Shown here: piece after piece, positions 8,997 to 18,333 of the stretch
How positions within the stretch are numbered: position 1 is the stretch's first letter
Layout: each line of letters opens with the position of its first letter
DNA from: G963556115 sp963677015
Lineage (GTDB): Bacteria > Planctomycetota > SZUA-567
DNA: 64,000 nt
Reading direction: 5' to 3'
Assembly: GCA_963677015.1 (NCBI GenBank)
Contig: OY781533.1
Location: forward strand, 3,286,001 to 3,350,000
Notes under the pieces: generated by a model
Told to the model about the DNA's origin: nothing
What the model saw: the letters and a program-made list of their open reading frames with translations, nothing else
Databases searched by the model: none
Translations under genes and position numbers: made by a program

Positions 8997-11900
8997 TTAT
9001 TCAATATTTTCAAGTTTCTCACGTGCTTCCTTTTTCAGTTCCGGAGTGCTCCGTTCCGCCTGTTCCGCATTCAAGTATGCTTTCTTCGCTTCTGAACGAA
9101 CCTTTTTCCCACTCCAGGCATCTCCAAGACGCATATATAAACTTGGTTCGAGTCGGAAAAGAACCGGATTCTTACGCAAAACCTCAATCGTCTTATCAAA
9201 TTTACCAAATTTATTATATGCCGTAGTACAGGTATCAAGGAGCATAAGATCTTCCGGATACAGCTTGAGAGCCTTATCCGCTTCTGCAATTATATCAGAT
9301 TCCGACACCTGCTTTGAATGCAGACTGGCCCAGATATAGTTATTAAGAAGATGTTTCTCATCTGGAACAAGCTCCAGCCCACGCTTATAGATCAGCTGAG
9401 CCATATCCGGCTTCTGTGCCTCATCAGCCATAATTCCCAGAGCCATAAGTGTTCTTGGTGTAAAATTGAACTTACTCAGCCCCTTAACAACATATTCATC
9501 ATCCGAAGCAGTTGACTGCGGATCTTTTATTATAAGCTCAACTATTCTGAACTGTATTTTAGGGGAACTGGAATAAGGTTTGAGCTTATCAATTGCCTCC
9601 TGAGTCTTATTCTCGGCTGCCAGAATCTGTGACTCAAGAATAAGCCGGTCATTCTGCCCGATATCTTTGGCCTGTCTGAGCGCCTCAAATGCAGCTTCAG
9701 GTTTATTCTGCTGCAAGAACAGCATTACCCGGGCATGCTCAAATAAAGCATTTGCCTTACCGGTCTTCACACCAACCGCTGTAATCTTTGCAGCCTCGTC
9801 CAAACGTCCAAGCCGTACCAGAATATCAATCTTCTGCTGTAAAAACAACGGCAGATCAGGGCGTATCTGCAAACACAGGTTTATCGTATCAAGTGCTTTC
9901 TCTGCTTCATTCTGACCAAGCTGACACCGGCTAAGCAAAAATAAGGCATCAATATTTCTAGGATATTTATTCAAGACATCATCAAGCATGAGCTCAGCAG
10001 AAGCATTATTGCCCGTGACTATATCAACATTAGCAATAATTATCTTCGGACGCACCAGCTCAGGAGATATTTTCAATGCTCTTTCGGCAATAAACTTCGC
10101 CTGCTGATACTGATTATGCTTGAGCAGAATAGATGCCAGCTCGACATACGCACGTATCAGCTTCGGATTATCATCTATCGCCTGCTGGAACTGTTTTGCA
10201 GCGTCTTCCTCACGCCCCTTAAGCGCCAACAGCAGCCCATACTCAACCCGCCACTGCCCCTTATCAACCGGGGTGCCTTCTACCTCGGAGAACAGCTCCA
10301 AAGCCTTATCATGCTCTCCCAAACCATAAAGAGCCCGCGCTTTATAAGTCGCATCAATATTTTTTTCATTTACAATATCCAATACCCCATTAAACATTGC
10401 CAACTGCAGCATCGCTTCGGCCATAACACTGTTTACACGGGCTTCATAGGTTGGCTCAACACCTTTAGCCAGCAACTTCTCAAACACATCCAGAGCCGCC
10501 TGAGCATTACCTTCTTCCAAATTGAGCTCGCCCTTGCCAAGCATGATATCATCACTCTGCCCATACTTCTTTTCCAGCACGGTCTGCGCCCCTTTACTGA
10601 TTTCAGGGAACCCTGCCGGATAAGCAACATCACGCAGCAGCATCAGAGTCTTTTTTGATATCATATGCCTGTTATGCATACGCCGGATAAGCTCAAAACT
10701 GGCAAGATACTTCTTATCAGCCGCCAGCACTTCAGCCAGATGCTCAAGCAGATACCGCCCGGAACCTATCGTCTTATTGGCTCTGGCCGCCAGCGAATAA
10801 TCCTTTATCGACTCTTCATAATTCTTTATATCAGCATTATACCCTGCCTGTGTTAGCAGAACCACTACATTTTTACCAAGAATATCCTCCGCCGTAACCA
10901 GTTTATCTGAAGCACCGCTCTTACCCTCCAGACGGTCTATAAAATACTGGGTCAGGTTTCTTTCACCCTCATAGAATCTGTCCTTGCCTGATGCAAAGAG
11001 CAGCAGCTTGTCCAACCCGGACTTATCTTTCTGAGTATAGAGAATCGGCGCCAGAAATAACCGGGCCTGATGCGCAGTACGGTTACTTCCAAGCTCGGAA
11101 AGTTCCGCATCAAAATACTTATGTATCTTACTGAGTTCCTCCAGAAACTCTTCACTGTCATGAGAATTCTCAGCCGCGATACGATTAAAATCCTGAGCTA
11201 TTAATTCACTGAAGAGTGAAAGTTCAAAGATATCATTCTGATCCGCATCCATAACATCTCTGGTACGGGGGCTGAGCTTATTCAATAACGGCTTGAGTGC
11301 CGGATCATGTTTGAGTTTATCTATCACATCTTCAGCAGACACAATGTTATCCGCAGCAAAACGGCTGGGATGTGAAATCTTCTCAAGGTATTCTTTGGCC
11401 TTATCTAATTCATTATTCGCAAAGAGAATAATCGCATGTGACAGCACTACAAAATCCGAAGCTCCGTTTTCCCTGGTATACGTTGTAAACAGGGTCTTTT
11501 CCTTATTCGGTTCAGCTTCAATAGCATATAGATTTGCCAGTATTATTTCACCGCCATCCCCGAGATAATTCTTTGCCTGCGCCTCCTCCAGCACCTGTAT
11601 GGCCTTGACCGGTTCACGCAGCGCCAGAAAATTTCTGGCTGTATATTCATAAATTGCCGGATGAGGATCATTAGTAATGAGCCAGTTGAAATATCCTTCC
11701 GCCTGTTCATACTTCTCCAGCTGATAATAATAAAGCGCATAAAGCTTCTGGCGCAGGCTTTCCTCATCTATCTGACCGATAAGTTCAAGTGTGCGCTTTC
11801 GCTGTTCGAACTTTGGCAGAATAGAAGTGGCAACAAGTGAAAAAAGCACTTTTGGCTCCCTGACACCACTGCCCCAAATCTTTTCCAGAATCTGATTAGC

Positions 11901-12191
11901 CTCACTCTTCTTACCGGCTTTAATAGCAGCATCTGCCGCTTTCTTCATCAGAGTCATATTATCAGGATCTTTACTGCTGGCTGCTTTTATAGAGCGAAAG
12001 GCTTTAAAGTTATCCCCCATACTGGAATAACTGAAATACTCCTTCATAAGCTCGTCTTTGGATTTATTGACTCCATACTCAGAATTACCCCCACGTCCGG
12101 TAAATTTGTAGTATCCATACAAAGCGATCACCAGAATAATTACGAAAATAGCAATCGCCACAACAAATTTTAATCTGAATGATTTCTGCAT
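8997..12191 (-). CDS. Giant membrane-anchored TPR-repeat protein of the exosortase locus
   Basis: The 1064-residue protein has one N-terminal membrane segment (about 8-27, FVVAIAIFVIILVIALYGYY) and is otherwise tetratricopeptide-like helices, with clear repeats around residues 620-760 and 860-1000 (for example DNPKLIRAYVELASILLKHN and YPRNIDALFLLSRCQLGQ). Exosortase loci often include a long TPR lipoprotein (PrsT type). This one fits in position and size but has no lipobox cysteine, so it should stay anchored by its signal helix with the repeats in the periplasm. It probably scaffolds the export or sorting machinery. GGGATAGAG precedes the ATG. Confidence 0.8.
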   Translation of the reverse strand: MQKSFRLKFVVAIAIFVIILVIALYGYYKFTGRGGNSEYGVNKSKDELMKEYFSYSSMGDNFKAFRSIKAASSKDPDNMTLMKKAADAAIKAGKKSEANQILEKIWGSGVREPKVLFSLVATSILPKFEQRKRTLELIGQIDEESLRQKLYALYYYQLEKYEQAEGYFNWLITNDPHPAIYEYTARNFLALREPVKAIQVLEEAQAKNYLGDGGEIILANLYAIEAEPNKEKTLFTTYTRENGASDFVVLSHAIILFANNELDKAKEYLEKISHPSRFAADNIVSAEDVIDKLKHDPALKPLLNKLSPRTRDVMDADQNDIFELSLFSELIAQDFNRIAAENSHDSEEFLEELSKIHKYFDAELSELGSNRTAHQARLFLAPILYTQKDKSGLDKLLLFASGKDRFYEGERNLTQYFIDRLEGKSGASDKLVTAEDILGKNVVVLLTQAGYNADIKNYEESIKDYSLAARANKTIGSGRYLLEHLAEVLAADKKYLASFELIRRMHNRHMISKKTLMLLRDVAYPAGFPEISKGAQTVLEKKYGQSDDIMLGKGELNLEEGNAQAALDVFEKLLAKGVEPTYEARVNSVMAEAMLQLAMFNGVLDIVNEKNIDATYKARALYGLGEHDKALELFSEVEGTPVDKGQWRVEYGLLLALKGREEDAAKQFQQAIDDNPKLIRAYVELASILLKHNQYQQAKFIAERALKISPELVRPKIIIANVDIVTGNNASAELMLDDVLNKYPRNIDALFLLSRCQLGQNEAEKALDTINLCLQIRPDLPLFLQQKIDILVRLGRLDEAAKITAVGVKTGKANALFEHARVMLFLQQNKPEAAFEALRQAKDIGQNDRLILESQILAAENKTQEAIDKLKPYSSSPKIQFRIVELIIKDPQSTASDDEYVVKGLSKFNFTPRTLMALGIMADEAQKPDMAQLIYKRGLELVPDEKHLLNNYIWASLHSKQVSESDIIAEADKALKLYPEDLMLLDTCTTAYNKFGKFDKTIEVLRKNPVLFRLEPSLYMRLGDAWSGKKVRSEAKKAYLNAEQAERSTPELKKEAREKLENIE

Positions 12192-12247
12192 AATGCTCTA
12201 TCCCGTTATCCAATTAATTTTTTAAAACCACAGGGTTGAAACCCCGG

Positions 12248-13657
12248 TCAATATGCATTTTTACCCAGCAGCACAACAACAATGGTCTTGATGATAATAT
12301 CAATATCAAGCGAAATATTCCACTCACGTATATAACGCACATCCAGCTCCACCCGCTTCTCCATCTGCTCCAGATCTTTGGTTTCGCCACGATAACCATT
12401 TATCTGCGCCAGACCGGTGATTCCGGGTTTAATCTTATGGCGCATCATATAGCCGCTTATGAGTTTACGGTACTCCTCATTATGCGCCACCGCATGCGGG
12501 CGCGGACCGACAATACTCATACGTCCCTGCAGCACATTTATAAACTGTGGAATTTCATCCAGAGAAGTTTTTCGCAGAAACCGACCTACAGGAGTTATTC
12601 TGTCATCATCTTTGGTTGCCTGTACTACTTTAGGACCATCCTCACAGACATTCATAGTCCGGAATTTCCAAATCTTAATAACATCACCGTTTATCCCATA
12701 CCTCTGCTGCTTAAAGATAACCGGACCTCTGCTGGTCAACTTGATAATCACGGCAATCACCGCCAAAAGCGGCAGTAACAGAGGGAGCATACCAATAGTG
12801 ATAACCAGATCTTCAATCCGCTTAATAAATGTATTAATTCCAAAAAACGGGGTATCGAAAATTTCAATCAGAGGTATCTTGCCATAAACAGAAAGATCCC
12901 CCTGTATAAGCTCGAATATAAATGAATCAGGAACAATATACACCGAGACAGTTGTATTCTTAAGACTGTTTACAAGACTTTTAACCCGCTTCTCAGCCTT
13001 GAACGGCAGAGTAATAAATAGTACATCAAATTTGCTGTTCATTGCATCATCAAGCATATCAGAGAATCGCCCGAGATGTTCAAGGTCGGTAAATGGTATC
13101 TCGGGCAGACGCCCGGTAGCTCTATCATCATAGATCCCATTTATTATTAACCCTTTACTGTATTCATCATCCTTTATCTGTCTTATAAGATCAAAAGCGA
13201 AATTATTCAGACCGGCCACCGCCACTTTGACCTGATACCGCCCGGCAATATGCAATGTACTGATACAATACCGCCAGAGGAAATCAACAAGATACAGACC
13301 AATAACGGTGGTGCAAAACCAGATTGAAAGGATAACACGGGAATGTTCTGCTGTATTCTTACGTAAAAAGGCCACAAAAAGCGTCAGCATAAATGCCAGA
13401 GCCCAACAGCTGAAAAGCTTGACCTTATCCTCCCGCGCAGAATTCTTGGAAAATCTGTTGAACAGCTCAAAGTAATTTCCAAGAAAGATATATAGCAGAC
13501 TGGCAGCCAGCCCGGTTATCGCATACTCCTCATCCCAAGAATCATCATATCCCCAGGCACTAAGAGCCAAAACCACCGAAATAAGGATAAAATCAACAAC
13601 AGGTAATAATACCGCAATTTTAGGGTCTTTAGAAAAATAAAATTCTTTTTTAGGCAT
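12248..13657 (-). CDS. Polyprenyl glycosylphosphotransferase (initiating sugar transferase)
   Basis: This 469-residue protein has the WcaJ/EpsB layout: four or five N-terminal membrane helices (about 12-125), a Rossmann-like middle domain (about 140-270), and a C-terminal bacterial sugar transferase domain (275-469). The last has KIWKFRTM (328-335), SLDEIPQFINVL (365-376), the SIVGPRP block (381-387) and PGITGLAQINGYRG (411-424). It transfers a hexose-1-phosphate from a UDP-sugar to undecaprenyl phosphate, the first step of repeat-unit assembly. It is the first gene of the minus-strand operon; GAGG lies 4 nt before ATG 13657. Confidence 0.93.
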   Translation of the reverse strand: MPKKEFYFSKDPKIAVLLPVVDFILISVVLALSAWGYDDSWDEEYAITGLAASLLYIFLGNYFELFNRFSKNSAREDKVKLFSCWALAFMLTLFVAFLRKNTAEHSRVILSIWFCTTVIGLYLVDFLWRYCISTLHIAGRYQVKVAVAGLNNFAFDLIRQIKDDEYSKGLIINGIYDDRATGRLPEIPFTDLEHLGRFSDMLDDAMNSKFDVLFITLPFKAEKRVKSLVNSLKNTTVSVYIVPDSFIFELIQGDLSVYGKIPLIEIFDTPFFGINTFIKRIEDLVITIGMLPLLLPLLAVIAVIIKLTSRGPVIFKQQRYGINGDVIKIWKFRTMNVCEDGPKVVQATKDDDRITPVGRFLRKTSLDEIPQFINVLQGRMSIVGPRPHAVAHNEEYRKLISGYMMRHKIKPGITGLAQINGYRGETKDLEQMEKRVELDVRYIREWNISLDIDIIIKTIVVVLLGKNAY

Positions 13658-13960
13658 ATAACCTCAATACCAGCATAAAAGCCATCAAATCAATATAACA
13701 TTCTTTCTGTATTTGACTATACATTTTTTCAGCAGTACAGCAAATTAAAAACCTGTTAAATAGTCGAATATAGACATTATTAATGTAAAAAAACATATTA
13801 TAATATAACACTCTCTATAAAAATTTTCATAAAAGTAATTTTACTTTACACAATCCCCATTGTCGCGTTTTTGCCAATTTTCTGATATATATTTTCAGCT
13901 ACATTTCGAATAAATACCTAAATTAATAAAGGTTTAGAAGCAATTACCGACAAAATAATA
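13658..13960. other. AT-rich divergent intergenic region
   Basis: This spacer between the minus-strand exopolysaccharide operon and the plus-strand PEP-CTERM gene holds no credible gene. It should contain the promoter of the large operon, but I could not fix one with confidence. I saw no sigma-54 type GG-GC element of the kind that controls PEP-CTERM regulons in some Proteobacteria. Confidence 0.6.
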
Positions 13961-13989
13961 TTGACAGTAAAAAAAATTAACGCTATAAT
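13961..13989 (+). promoter_or_regulatory. Consensus sigma-70 promoter for the PEP-CTERM gene
   Basis: TTGACA at 13961-13966 and TATAAT at 13984-13989 are both perfect, with a 17-bp spacer. Transcription would begin near 13996, leaving a leader of about 50 nt before ATG 14046. Strong expression of the downstream surface protein is expected. Confidence 0.85.
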
Positions 13990-14045
13990 TAACAATTAGG
14001 AAATTATGTTAAATATTGTATGCTTCATTATATAAGGAGCTGAAG

Positions 14046-15176
14046 ATGATAAAATTACGAACCCTAATACTAGGTCTAATTCTGGCTTTTGTAGCCTGCC
14101 TCGGAACGACAGCACAGGCGGCCAGCTACACAATGACAATCATTGATCTGGGTGTCATAGGTGACGATACTTCCAGTTATGCGACATCTATAAATAATTC
14201 CGGAGTTGTTGTCGGAACCTCTGTAGATGCGGACGGTAGCACCACAGCCTTCACCTGGGGTCAGTGGTGGCCAAATAACGGCAGTATGCTCAGCCTTAAA
14301 GATGGTAATAAAAATACCTATGCTACCGCTATAGACAGCAGCGGTCGTATTTTAGGTGGCAGTACCAGTGACAATGGAGATTACCGCGTCGGCACTTGGA
14401 CTTCATATAATGTCAACAGTAACCTGAATCAGCTGAGTACCGGCAAAACTACGGCCACAGCTGCGTACAGTATCAATGACAACGGTCAGATTCTTGCGTC
14501 TGATGGTGACCCAACCCAGACTATGGTTTACAGCATTTGGGGCGGACACAACCCGGTTAAAGTCGGCGGCGATATGGAAATAAAATATGCCTCCGATATA
14601 AATGACAGTGGACAGGTAATTGGAGAGACCGAACTCGGCACCCCTTATATCTGGAACATGTACAACGACAGTACCGAACTTATATCATCAATCAAAGGTT
14701 CAGCTACTGATATTAACGACTCAGGTGAAGTAGTCGGTACCAAAACAGCTGATGTTACCGAATCCGGAGAAGTAATTGATAGCGGTGAAGAACAGGCTTA
14801 TCTGTATAAAGATGGAGAAGTTATCGAACTTGGCTATGTCGGTGTCGGTACAAGTTCCGAAGCGTACGCCATCAATGAGGAAGGTGTTATTGTCGGTACT
14901 TCAAATGGAAACGCCTTTGTCTGGAGTGCTGACAGCGGCATGCTCAACCTCAATGACCTGCTGCCGGACGGCAGTGAATGGACAAACCTGTCTGTTGCCA
15001 GTGATATAAATGACCTGGGGCAGATAGTCGGCTGGGGAACAATAAACGGCGAGACTCATGCTTTTCTGATCTCTGAAATTGTTGCCGCACCCGAACCAAA
15101 GATAATCTTTATAGTTCTGCTGATTGTCTGTGTCGCTCTCTTCAGAGTTTTTCAGGAGACCGGCGGCAAAGCCTGA
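14046..15176 (+). CDS. HAF-repeat surface protein with PEP-CTERM-like sorting tail
   Basis: The 376-residue secreted protein starts at ATG 14046, preceded by AAGGAG 6 nt upstream; an in-frame TTG at 14016 has no such site. A signal peptide (about 1-24, ending TTAQA-AS) is followed by about seven degenerate repeats of the HAF type, each with an A/SxxINDSGxVVG core (SINNSGVVVGTS, DINDSGQVIGET, DINDSGEVVGTK, AINEEGVIVGTS, DINDLGQIVGWG). These probably form a beta-propeller-like fold. The C-terminus has PEP, a hydrophobic stretch and a short arginine-containing tail, the PEP-CTERM layout, although the final basic cluster is weak. It is probably processed by the neighbouring exosortase and anchored in the exopolysaccharide-bearing surface. 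Confidence 0.85.
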   Translation: MIKLRTLILGLILAFVACLGTTAQAASYTMTIIDLGVIGDDTSSYATSINNSGVVVGTSVDADGSTTAFTWGQWWPNNGSMLSLKDGNKNTYATAIDSSGRILGGSTSDNGDYRVGTWTSYNVNSNLNQLSTGKTTATAAYSINDNGQILASDGDPTQTMVYSIWGGHNPVKVGGDMEIKYASDINDSGQVIGETELGTPYIWNMYNDSTELISSIKGSATDINDSGEVVGTKTADVTESGEVIDSGEEQAYLYKDGEVIELGYVGVGTSSEAYAINEEGVIVGTSNGNAFVWSADSGMLNLNDLLPDGSEWTNLSVASDINDLGQIVGWGTINGETHAFLISEIVAAPEPKIIFIVLLIVCVALFRVFQETGGKA

Positions 15177-15212
15177 ATCTAAGTTATTCTCTAAAATTTC
15201 ATTATTTTACCA

Positions 15213-15250
15213 GTTGAGACCGAATATTTTTCAGGTCTCAACTTTTTTTT
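15213..15250 (+). terminator. Intrinsic terminator of the PEP-CTERM gene
   Basis: A perfect 9-bp stem (GTTGAGACC 15213-15221 with GGTCTCAAC 15234-15242) with a 12-nt loop is followed by eight T residues. Confidence 0.92.
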
Positions 15251-15434
15251 ATGCCGCAGACAGTAATCATAATATATAACGGGCAGCATATCCGCTCATA
15301 TCTTACTTTCAAAATCACCGATATATCTATACTGAGACATGAAAAATATTGTATAAAACATCAAGCATATACAGTTATTTTGCCGATAAACTGGTGTTAA
15401 ATATTTTTGCGTAACCCATAATGAAAGTAAAAAG

Positions 15435-16748
15435 ATGAAATTCAAAGAATTCGCACGCATGCATCTGACATTAAATATCTCGGTTTTATCAGCATTCCTG
15501 CTATCCTTTATCCTCTTTACTTCCTGCAAAGATGACAATGAATATACCGGCTCCGGCACCACAGCCGCAACTGTTGAAACTCAGGACATCAGGCATGATG
15601 ATAAAGTACGGGAAGAACTTTTCACTGAAATACCGGAAGCGCAAAACGCTGACGGCTCCACCACTGTGAAAAATCCTAAAAAAAAGGACAGCCCTCACCT
15701 GCGAATCTTTGAGGGTAAGAAAAAGACAATAAGTCCTGAAGAACAGGCAAAAATTGACGAAGAACTGACCGAACTCAGAAAAAAATACAACCCAACCTAT
15801 CGTATCACCCGCGGTGATCAGCTAGAAATTTCCATTCCTTTCGAACCGGACAGCCGGCAGCTGGTAAATGTACGCCCTGACGGCACCCTCGGTTATCTCT
15901 ACGGAGTAGAAGTTAAAGCGGCCGGGCTGACCTATCCCGAGCTTAAAACAAAGATTGAAGACCAATTGGCAAAGTATTACTACAAACCAAAAGTTGACAT
16001 CAATGGAAAAACCTACTCAGGCAGTCAGGTATATATCATGGGACCGATAAAAGCCCCTGGAAGCCATATTATACAGAATAACACCAAACTGCTCGATTTT
16101 CTGTCAATGGCCGGTGTACTCAGTCAGTTACCGAGTGCGAATCTGCTTTCATATCGAAATTCACAGACCAATGATGTTGTAGATCTCAGTAATTCATATA
16201 TGATGCGTGACGGCAAAATTCTTCCGATAAATTTTGAAAAGCTGCTGCTCAACCGGGAAATGAAGTATAACATTTACGTACGTGCCAATGATTTTCTCTT
16301 TTTCCCAAGTTCATATCTCACAGATATCAGTAAGACAGTTTACGTCATAGGAGCGGTAAACACCCCTCGTACTTATCAGTATACAACAACAACAACCTTC
16401 ATGGCGGCAATAGCAGCTGCCGGCGGAGTTGATAAATACCGGGCAGACAGAAACCATCTCGTTGTTATCCGTAAAAGCGCCGATAAAATTATAAATGTAA
16501 ATTATCTCAATATTATCAACGGCGTAGAGCCGGATATTGAGCTTGAAGATCGAGATATAATCTATGTTCCAGAACGCGGACTATACTCGGCATCACATTG
16601 GGCCACCACGGTCATCAGCGAAATTATCGCACCGCTGCAGGCAATTATTCAGGCCAGCTCAGCCAGCAAAGCGATCAATATGCAGAATTATAATCCAGCA
16701 TCAGACTTCGGACCTGCAGACTCATGGATGAAGGATGAAAGCAACTAA
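15435..16748 (+). CDS. Outer-membrane polysaccharide export lipoprotein (Wza/EpsA-like)
   Basis: The 437-residue product has a lipoprotein signal peptide with Cys31 in LFTSCK. A charged, disordered stretch (about 32-120) follows, then a polysaccharide-export domain (YRITRGDQLEISIPFEPDS, VNVRPDGTLGYLYGVEV) at about 127-215 and SLBB-type beta-grasp domains (VYIMGPIKAPGSHII; VYVIGAVNTPRTYQY). The late segment ELEDRDIIYVPERG and an amphipathic C-terminus fit the ring-forming exporter. It should form the outer-membrane exit for the polymer controlled by the Wzz-like protein across the divergent region. Secretion genes are thus split between the two arms of the island. Confidence 0.92.
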   Translation: MKFKEFARMHLTLNISVLSAFLLSFILFTSCKDDNEYTGSGTTAATVETQDIRHDDKVREELFTEIPEAQNADGSTTVKNPKKKDSPHLRIFEGKKKTISPEEQAKIDEELTELRKKYNPTYRITRGDQLEISIPFEPDSRQLVNVRPDGTLGYLYGVEVKAAGLTYPELKTKIEDQLAKYYYKPKVDINGKTYSGSQVYIMGPIKAPGSHIIQNNTKLLDFLSMAGVLSQLPSANLLSYRNSQTNDVVDLSNSYMMRDGKILPINFEKLLLNREMKYNIYVRANDFLFFPSSYLTDISKTVYVIGAVNTPRTYQYTTTTTFMAAIAAAGGVDKYRADRNHLVVIRKSADKIINVNYLNIINGVEPDIELEDRDIIYVPERGLYSASHWATTVISEIIAPLQAIIQASSASKAINMQNYNPASDFGPADSWMKDESN

Positions 16749-16802
16749 CAGTAAGCTGCACAGAATAAACTTCTATATGGCACAACTTACGAAAGGGAAA
16801 AG

Positions 16803-17477
16803 ATGGCCAGAAATATCGCCAAAGACTGGGAAGATGAAAAATACAGTGATGAATATCTGCAACAACGTCTGCGACTCTGCCGCAAACCGGAAGGAGATGA
16901 CGGCATTCAACTTGCCCATGAAATGAATGAAAGCCACAGCACACTTGTAAGCTGGGCGATGGACACCTACAGTCAGGATCAAAATATAACCGGCAAAGCC
17001 CTGGATGTCGGTTGCGGCGGCGGAGCCACCCTGAAAGCGGTACATACCCGCTACCCCAATCTTCAGTTATACGGCATAGACTACTCTACAGATATGGTTG
17101 AACTCAGCAAAAAAAATCTGCAGAAGCAGGCGGAAATAATAAACGGCAGTGTACTTGAACTGCCCTACGGCAACGCTGAATTCACGTACATTACTGCGGT
17201 GGAAACCACCTATTTCTGGCCGGAGATTACCGAATCACTGAAGAATGTTTTTCGTGTTCTAAACGACAACGGCACCTTCCAGATTATTCAGGAGATGTAT
17301 GCTGATACCGAGGATGATACCTTTAGAGAACGAAATGAACGCATAGTCGCGGTCTCTGGAATGCAGCTTTTCACTCCGGAAGCGCTCAAGGAACAATTGC
17401 TGACTGCCGGTTTTACTCAGGTACAATATACCACCAAATCCGAGAATAACTGGATTACCTATCTGGCGCAGAAATAG
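16803..17477 (+). CDS. Class I SAM-dependent methyltransferase
   Basis: This 224-residue soluble protein has motif I LDVGCGGGATLK (about 68-79), motif II-like acidic YGIDYSTDMVELSKKN and a post-II GSVLELPYGNAEF, as in Methyltransf_11/25 enzymes. GAAAGGG lies just before ATG 16803. It lies 54 bp after the export lipoprotein gene, probably in the same transcript. The neighbourhood suggests modification of a sugar or small molecule, but no residue identifies the substrate. Confidence 0.85.
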   Translation: MARNIAKDWEDEKYSDEYLQQRLRLCRKPEGDDGIQLAHEMNESHSTLVSWAMDTYSQDQNITGKALDVGCGGGATLKAVHTRYPNLQLYGIDYSTDMVELSKKNLQKQAEIINGSVLELPYGNAEFTYITAVETTYFWPEITESLKNVFRVLNDNGTFQIIQEMYADTEDDTFRERNERIVAVSGMQLFTPEALKEQLLTAGFTQVQYTTKSENNWITYLAQK

Positions 17478-17499
17478 CAGAAAACAACAGATATTTTTT

Positions 17500-17531
17500 C
17501 GGGGTACAGCTTTAACATCAGCTGTACCCCG
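17500..17531. terminator. Strong hairpin between convergent genes
   Basis: A perfect 12-bp stem (17500-17511 with 17520-17531, loop of 8) lies between the methyltransferase stop and the convergent VOC gene stop. A T-run precedes it on the plus strand rather than following it, so it is not a textbook intrinsic terminator but probably blocks transcripts or protects 3' ends. Confidence 0.55.
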
Positions 17532-17582
17532 ATTCATACTTGGCATAATCTACTATAATTTAAAACAATGCATGCCGGCAAA

Positions 17583-17960
17583 TCAGCGCTGTACTATCTG
17601 CAGCTCATTCCCTTCAGGATCACGAAAACCACGCAGTTTTCCGCCACCGACAGCAGATGCAATCTCACCGGTCCAGACAACGCCACGTTCCTGAAGGACC
17701 TCTATCGCCTTATCCAGATCTGCCACTCTTAAAGCCAGATGACTTACACCTTCGGCAAAATATCCCCGCTCCGGTCTTGCCGAACCGTCTGTCGGCATAG
17801 CCTCAAGAAAGACACCATCAGCGCTCTTCAATAACTTTGCTCCACCCGCTGCTTCTGCCATTATTTCATAATCAAGAACCTCACAATACCATTTACAGGC
17901 AGCCTCAAGATCATGAAACACAATCGCCGGATGATCAACACCAATTATCACTTTATCCAT
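17583..17960 (-). CDS. VOC/glyoxalase-family protein
   Basis: The product from ATG 17960 is 125 residues and fits one vicinal-oxygen-chelate domain: IGVDHPAIVFHDLEAACKWY, SHLALRVADLDKAIEVLQER and GFRDPEGNELQIV. His8 and Glu residues near the end are plausible metal ligands. The ATG has AGAAGGG about 8 nt upstream. A longer in-frame reading to 18044 is unlikely because it would run through an intrinsic terminator (17990-18030). Its substrate is unknown; such proteins include lactoylglutathione lyases, dioxygenases and resistance proteins. Confidence 0.82.
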   Translation of the reverse strand: MDKVIIGVDHPAIVFHDLEAACKWYCEVLDYEIMAEAAGGAKLLKSADGVFLEAMPTDGSARPERGYFAEGVSHLALRVADLDKAIEVLQERGVVWTGEIASAVGGGKLRGFRDPEGNELQIVQR

Positions 17961-17989
17961 AATTAAAACCCTTCTGTATCTTTCGTTAT

Positions 17990-18030
17990 TAAAAAAATTC
18001 AGATACCAGATAAAGACCCGGTATCTGAAT
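17990..18030 (-). terminator. Intrinsic terminator of the small cysteine-rich gene
   Basis: On the minus strand an 11-bp perfect stem (18020-18030 with 17997-18007, 12-nt loop) is followed by seven U residues (17996-17990). It ends the upstream 18281-18063 transcript and lies only 30 bp before the VOC start codon. Confidence 0.88.
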
Positions 18031-18062
18031 ATACTATTCGTCATAGAATAAATTTCACCTTC

Positions 18063-18281
18063 TCACATACGTACGCACGCTTTAGGTATTGATTTGCGTT
18101 CATATTCTATACGTTTATCATTTCTGAAAGCCTGCTCAATCCACGATACCGGCACGTGTTCTTCACAGAAACGCACCCCGGTCTTGGTATTAATAACCCG
18201 GCAAGGCTTATGACAGTCCGCATGCGAACACTCCTGCCCGGACTCAACAAACAAGAGGTTTATAGCACTTGTGTTTTCCAT
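18063..18281 (-). CDS. Small cysteine/histidine-rich protein, possible zinc-binding
   Basis: ATG 18281 (72 residues) has AAGGA 7 nt upstream; a GTG at 18311 with AAAGG is an alternative giving 82 residues. Cysteines and histidines cluster in ECSHADCHKPCRVI and RFCEEHVP, which could bind one zinc ion. I do not recognise the family. It has its own consensus promoter just upstream and its own terminator, so it is an independent unit that may be well expressed. Confidence 0.68.
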   Translation of the reverse strand: MENTSAINLLFVESGQECSHADCHKPCRVINTKTGVRFCEEHVPVSWIEQAFRNDKRIEYERKSIPKACVRM

Positions 18282-18333
18282 ATCTCCATCCTTGGAAATT
18301 ACTTTTCTCACAATTAATTACCTTTATATAATA

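Noticed and set aside
12236..12778. Plus-strand reading frame of 180 codons
   Set aside because: Antisense to the sugar transferase, which is a clear gene.
14016..14045. TTG start for the PEP-CTERM protein
   Set aside because: No ribosome site; ATG 14046 has AAGGAG at ideal distance and gives a clean signal peptide.
17961..18044. Longer N-terminus for the VOC protein
   Set aside because: It would pass through an intrinsic terminator; ATG 17960 has AGAAGGG.
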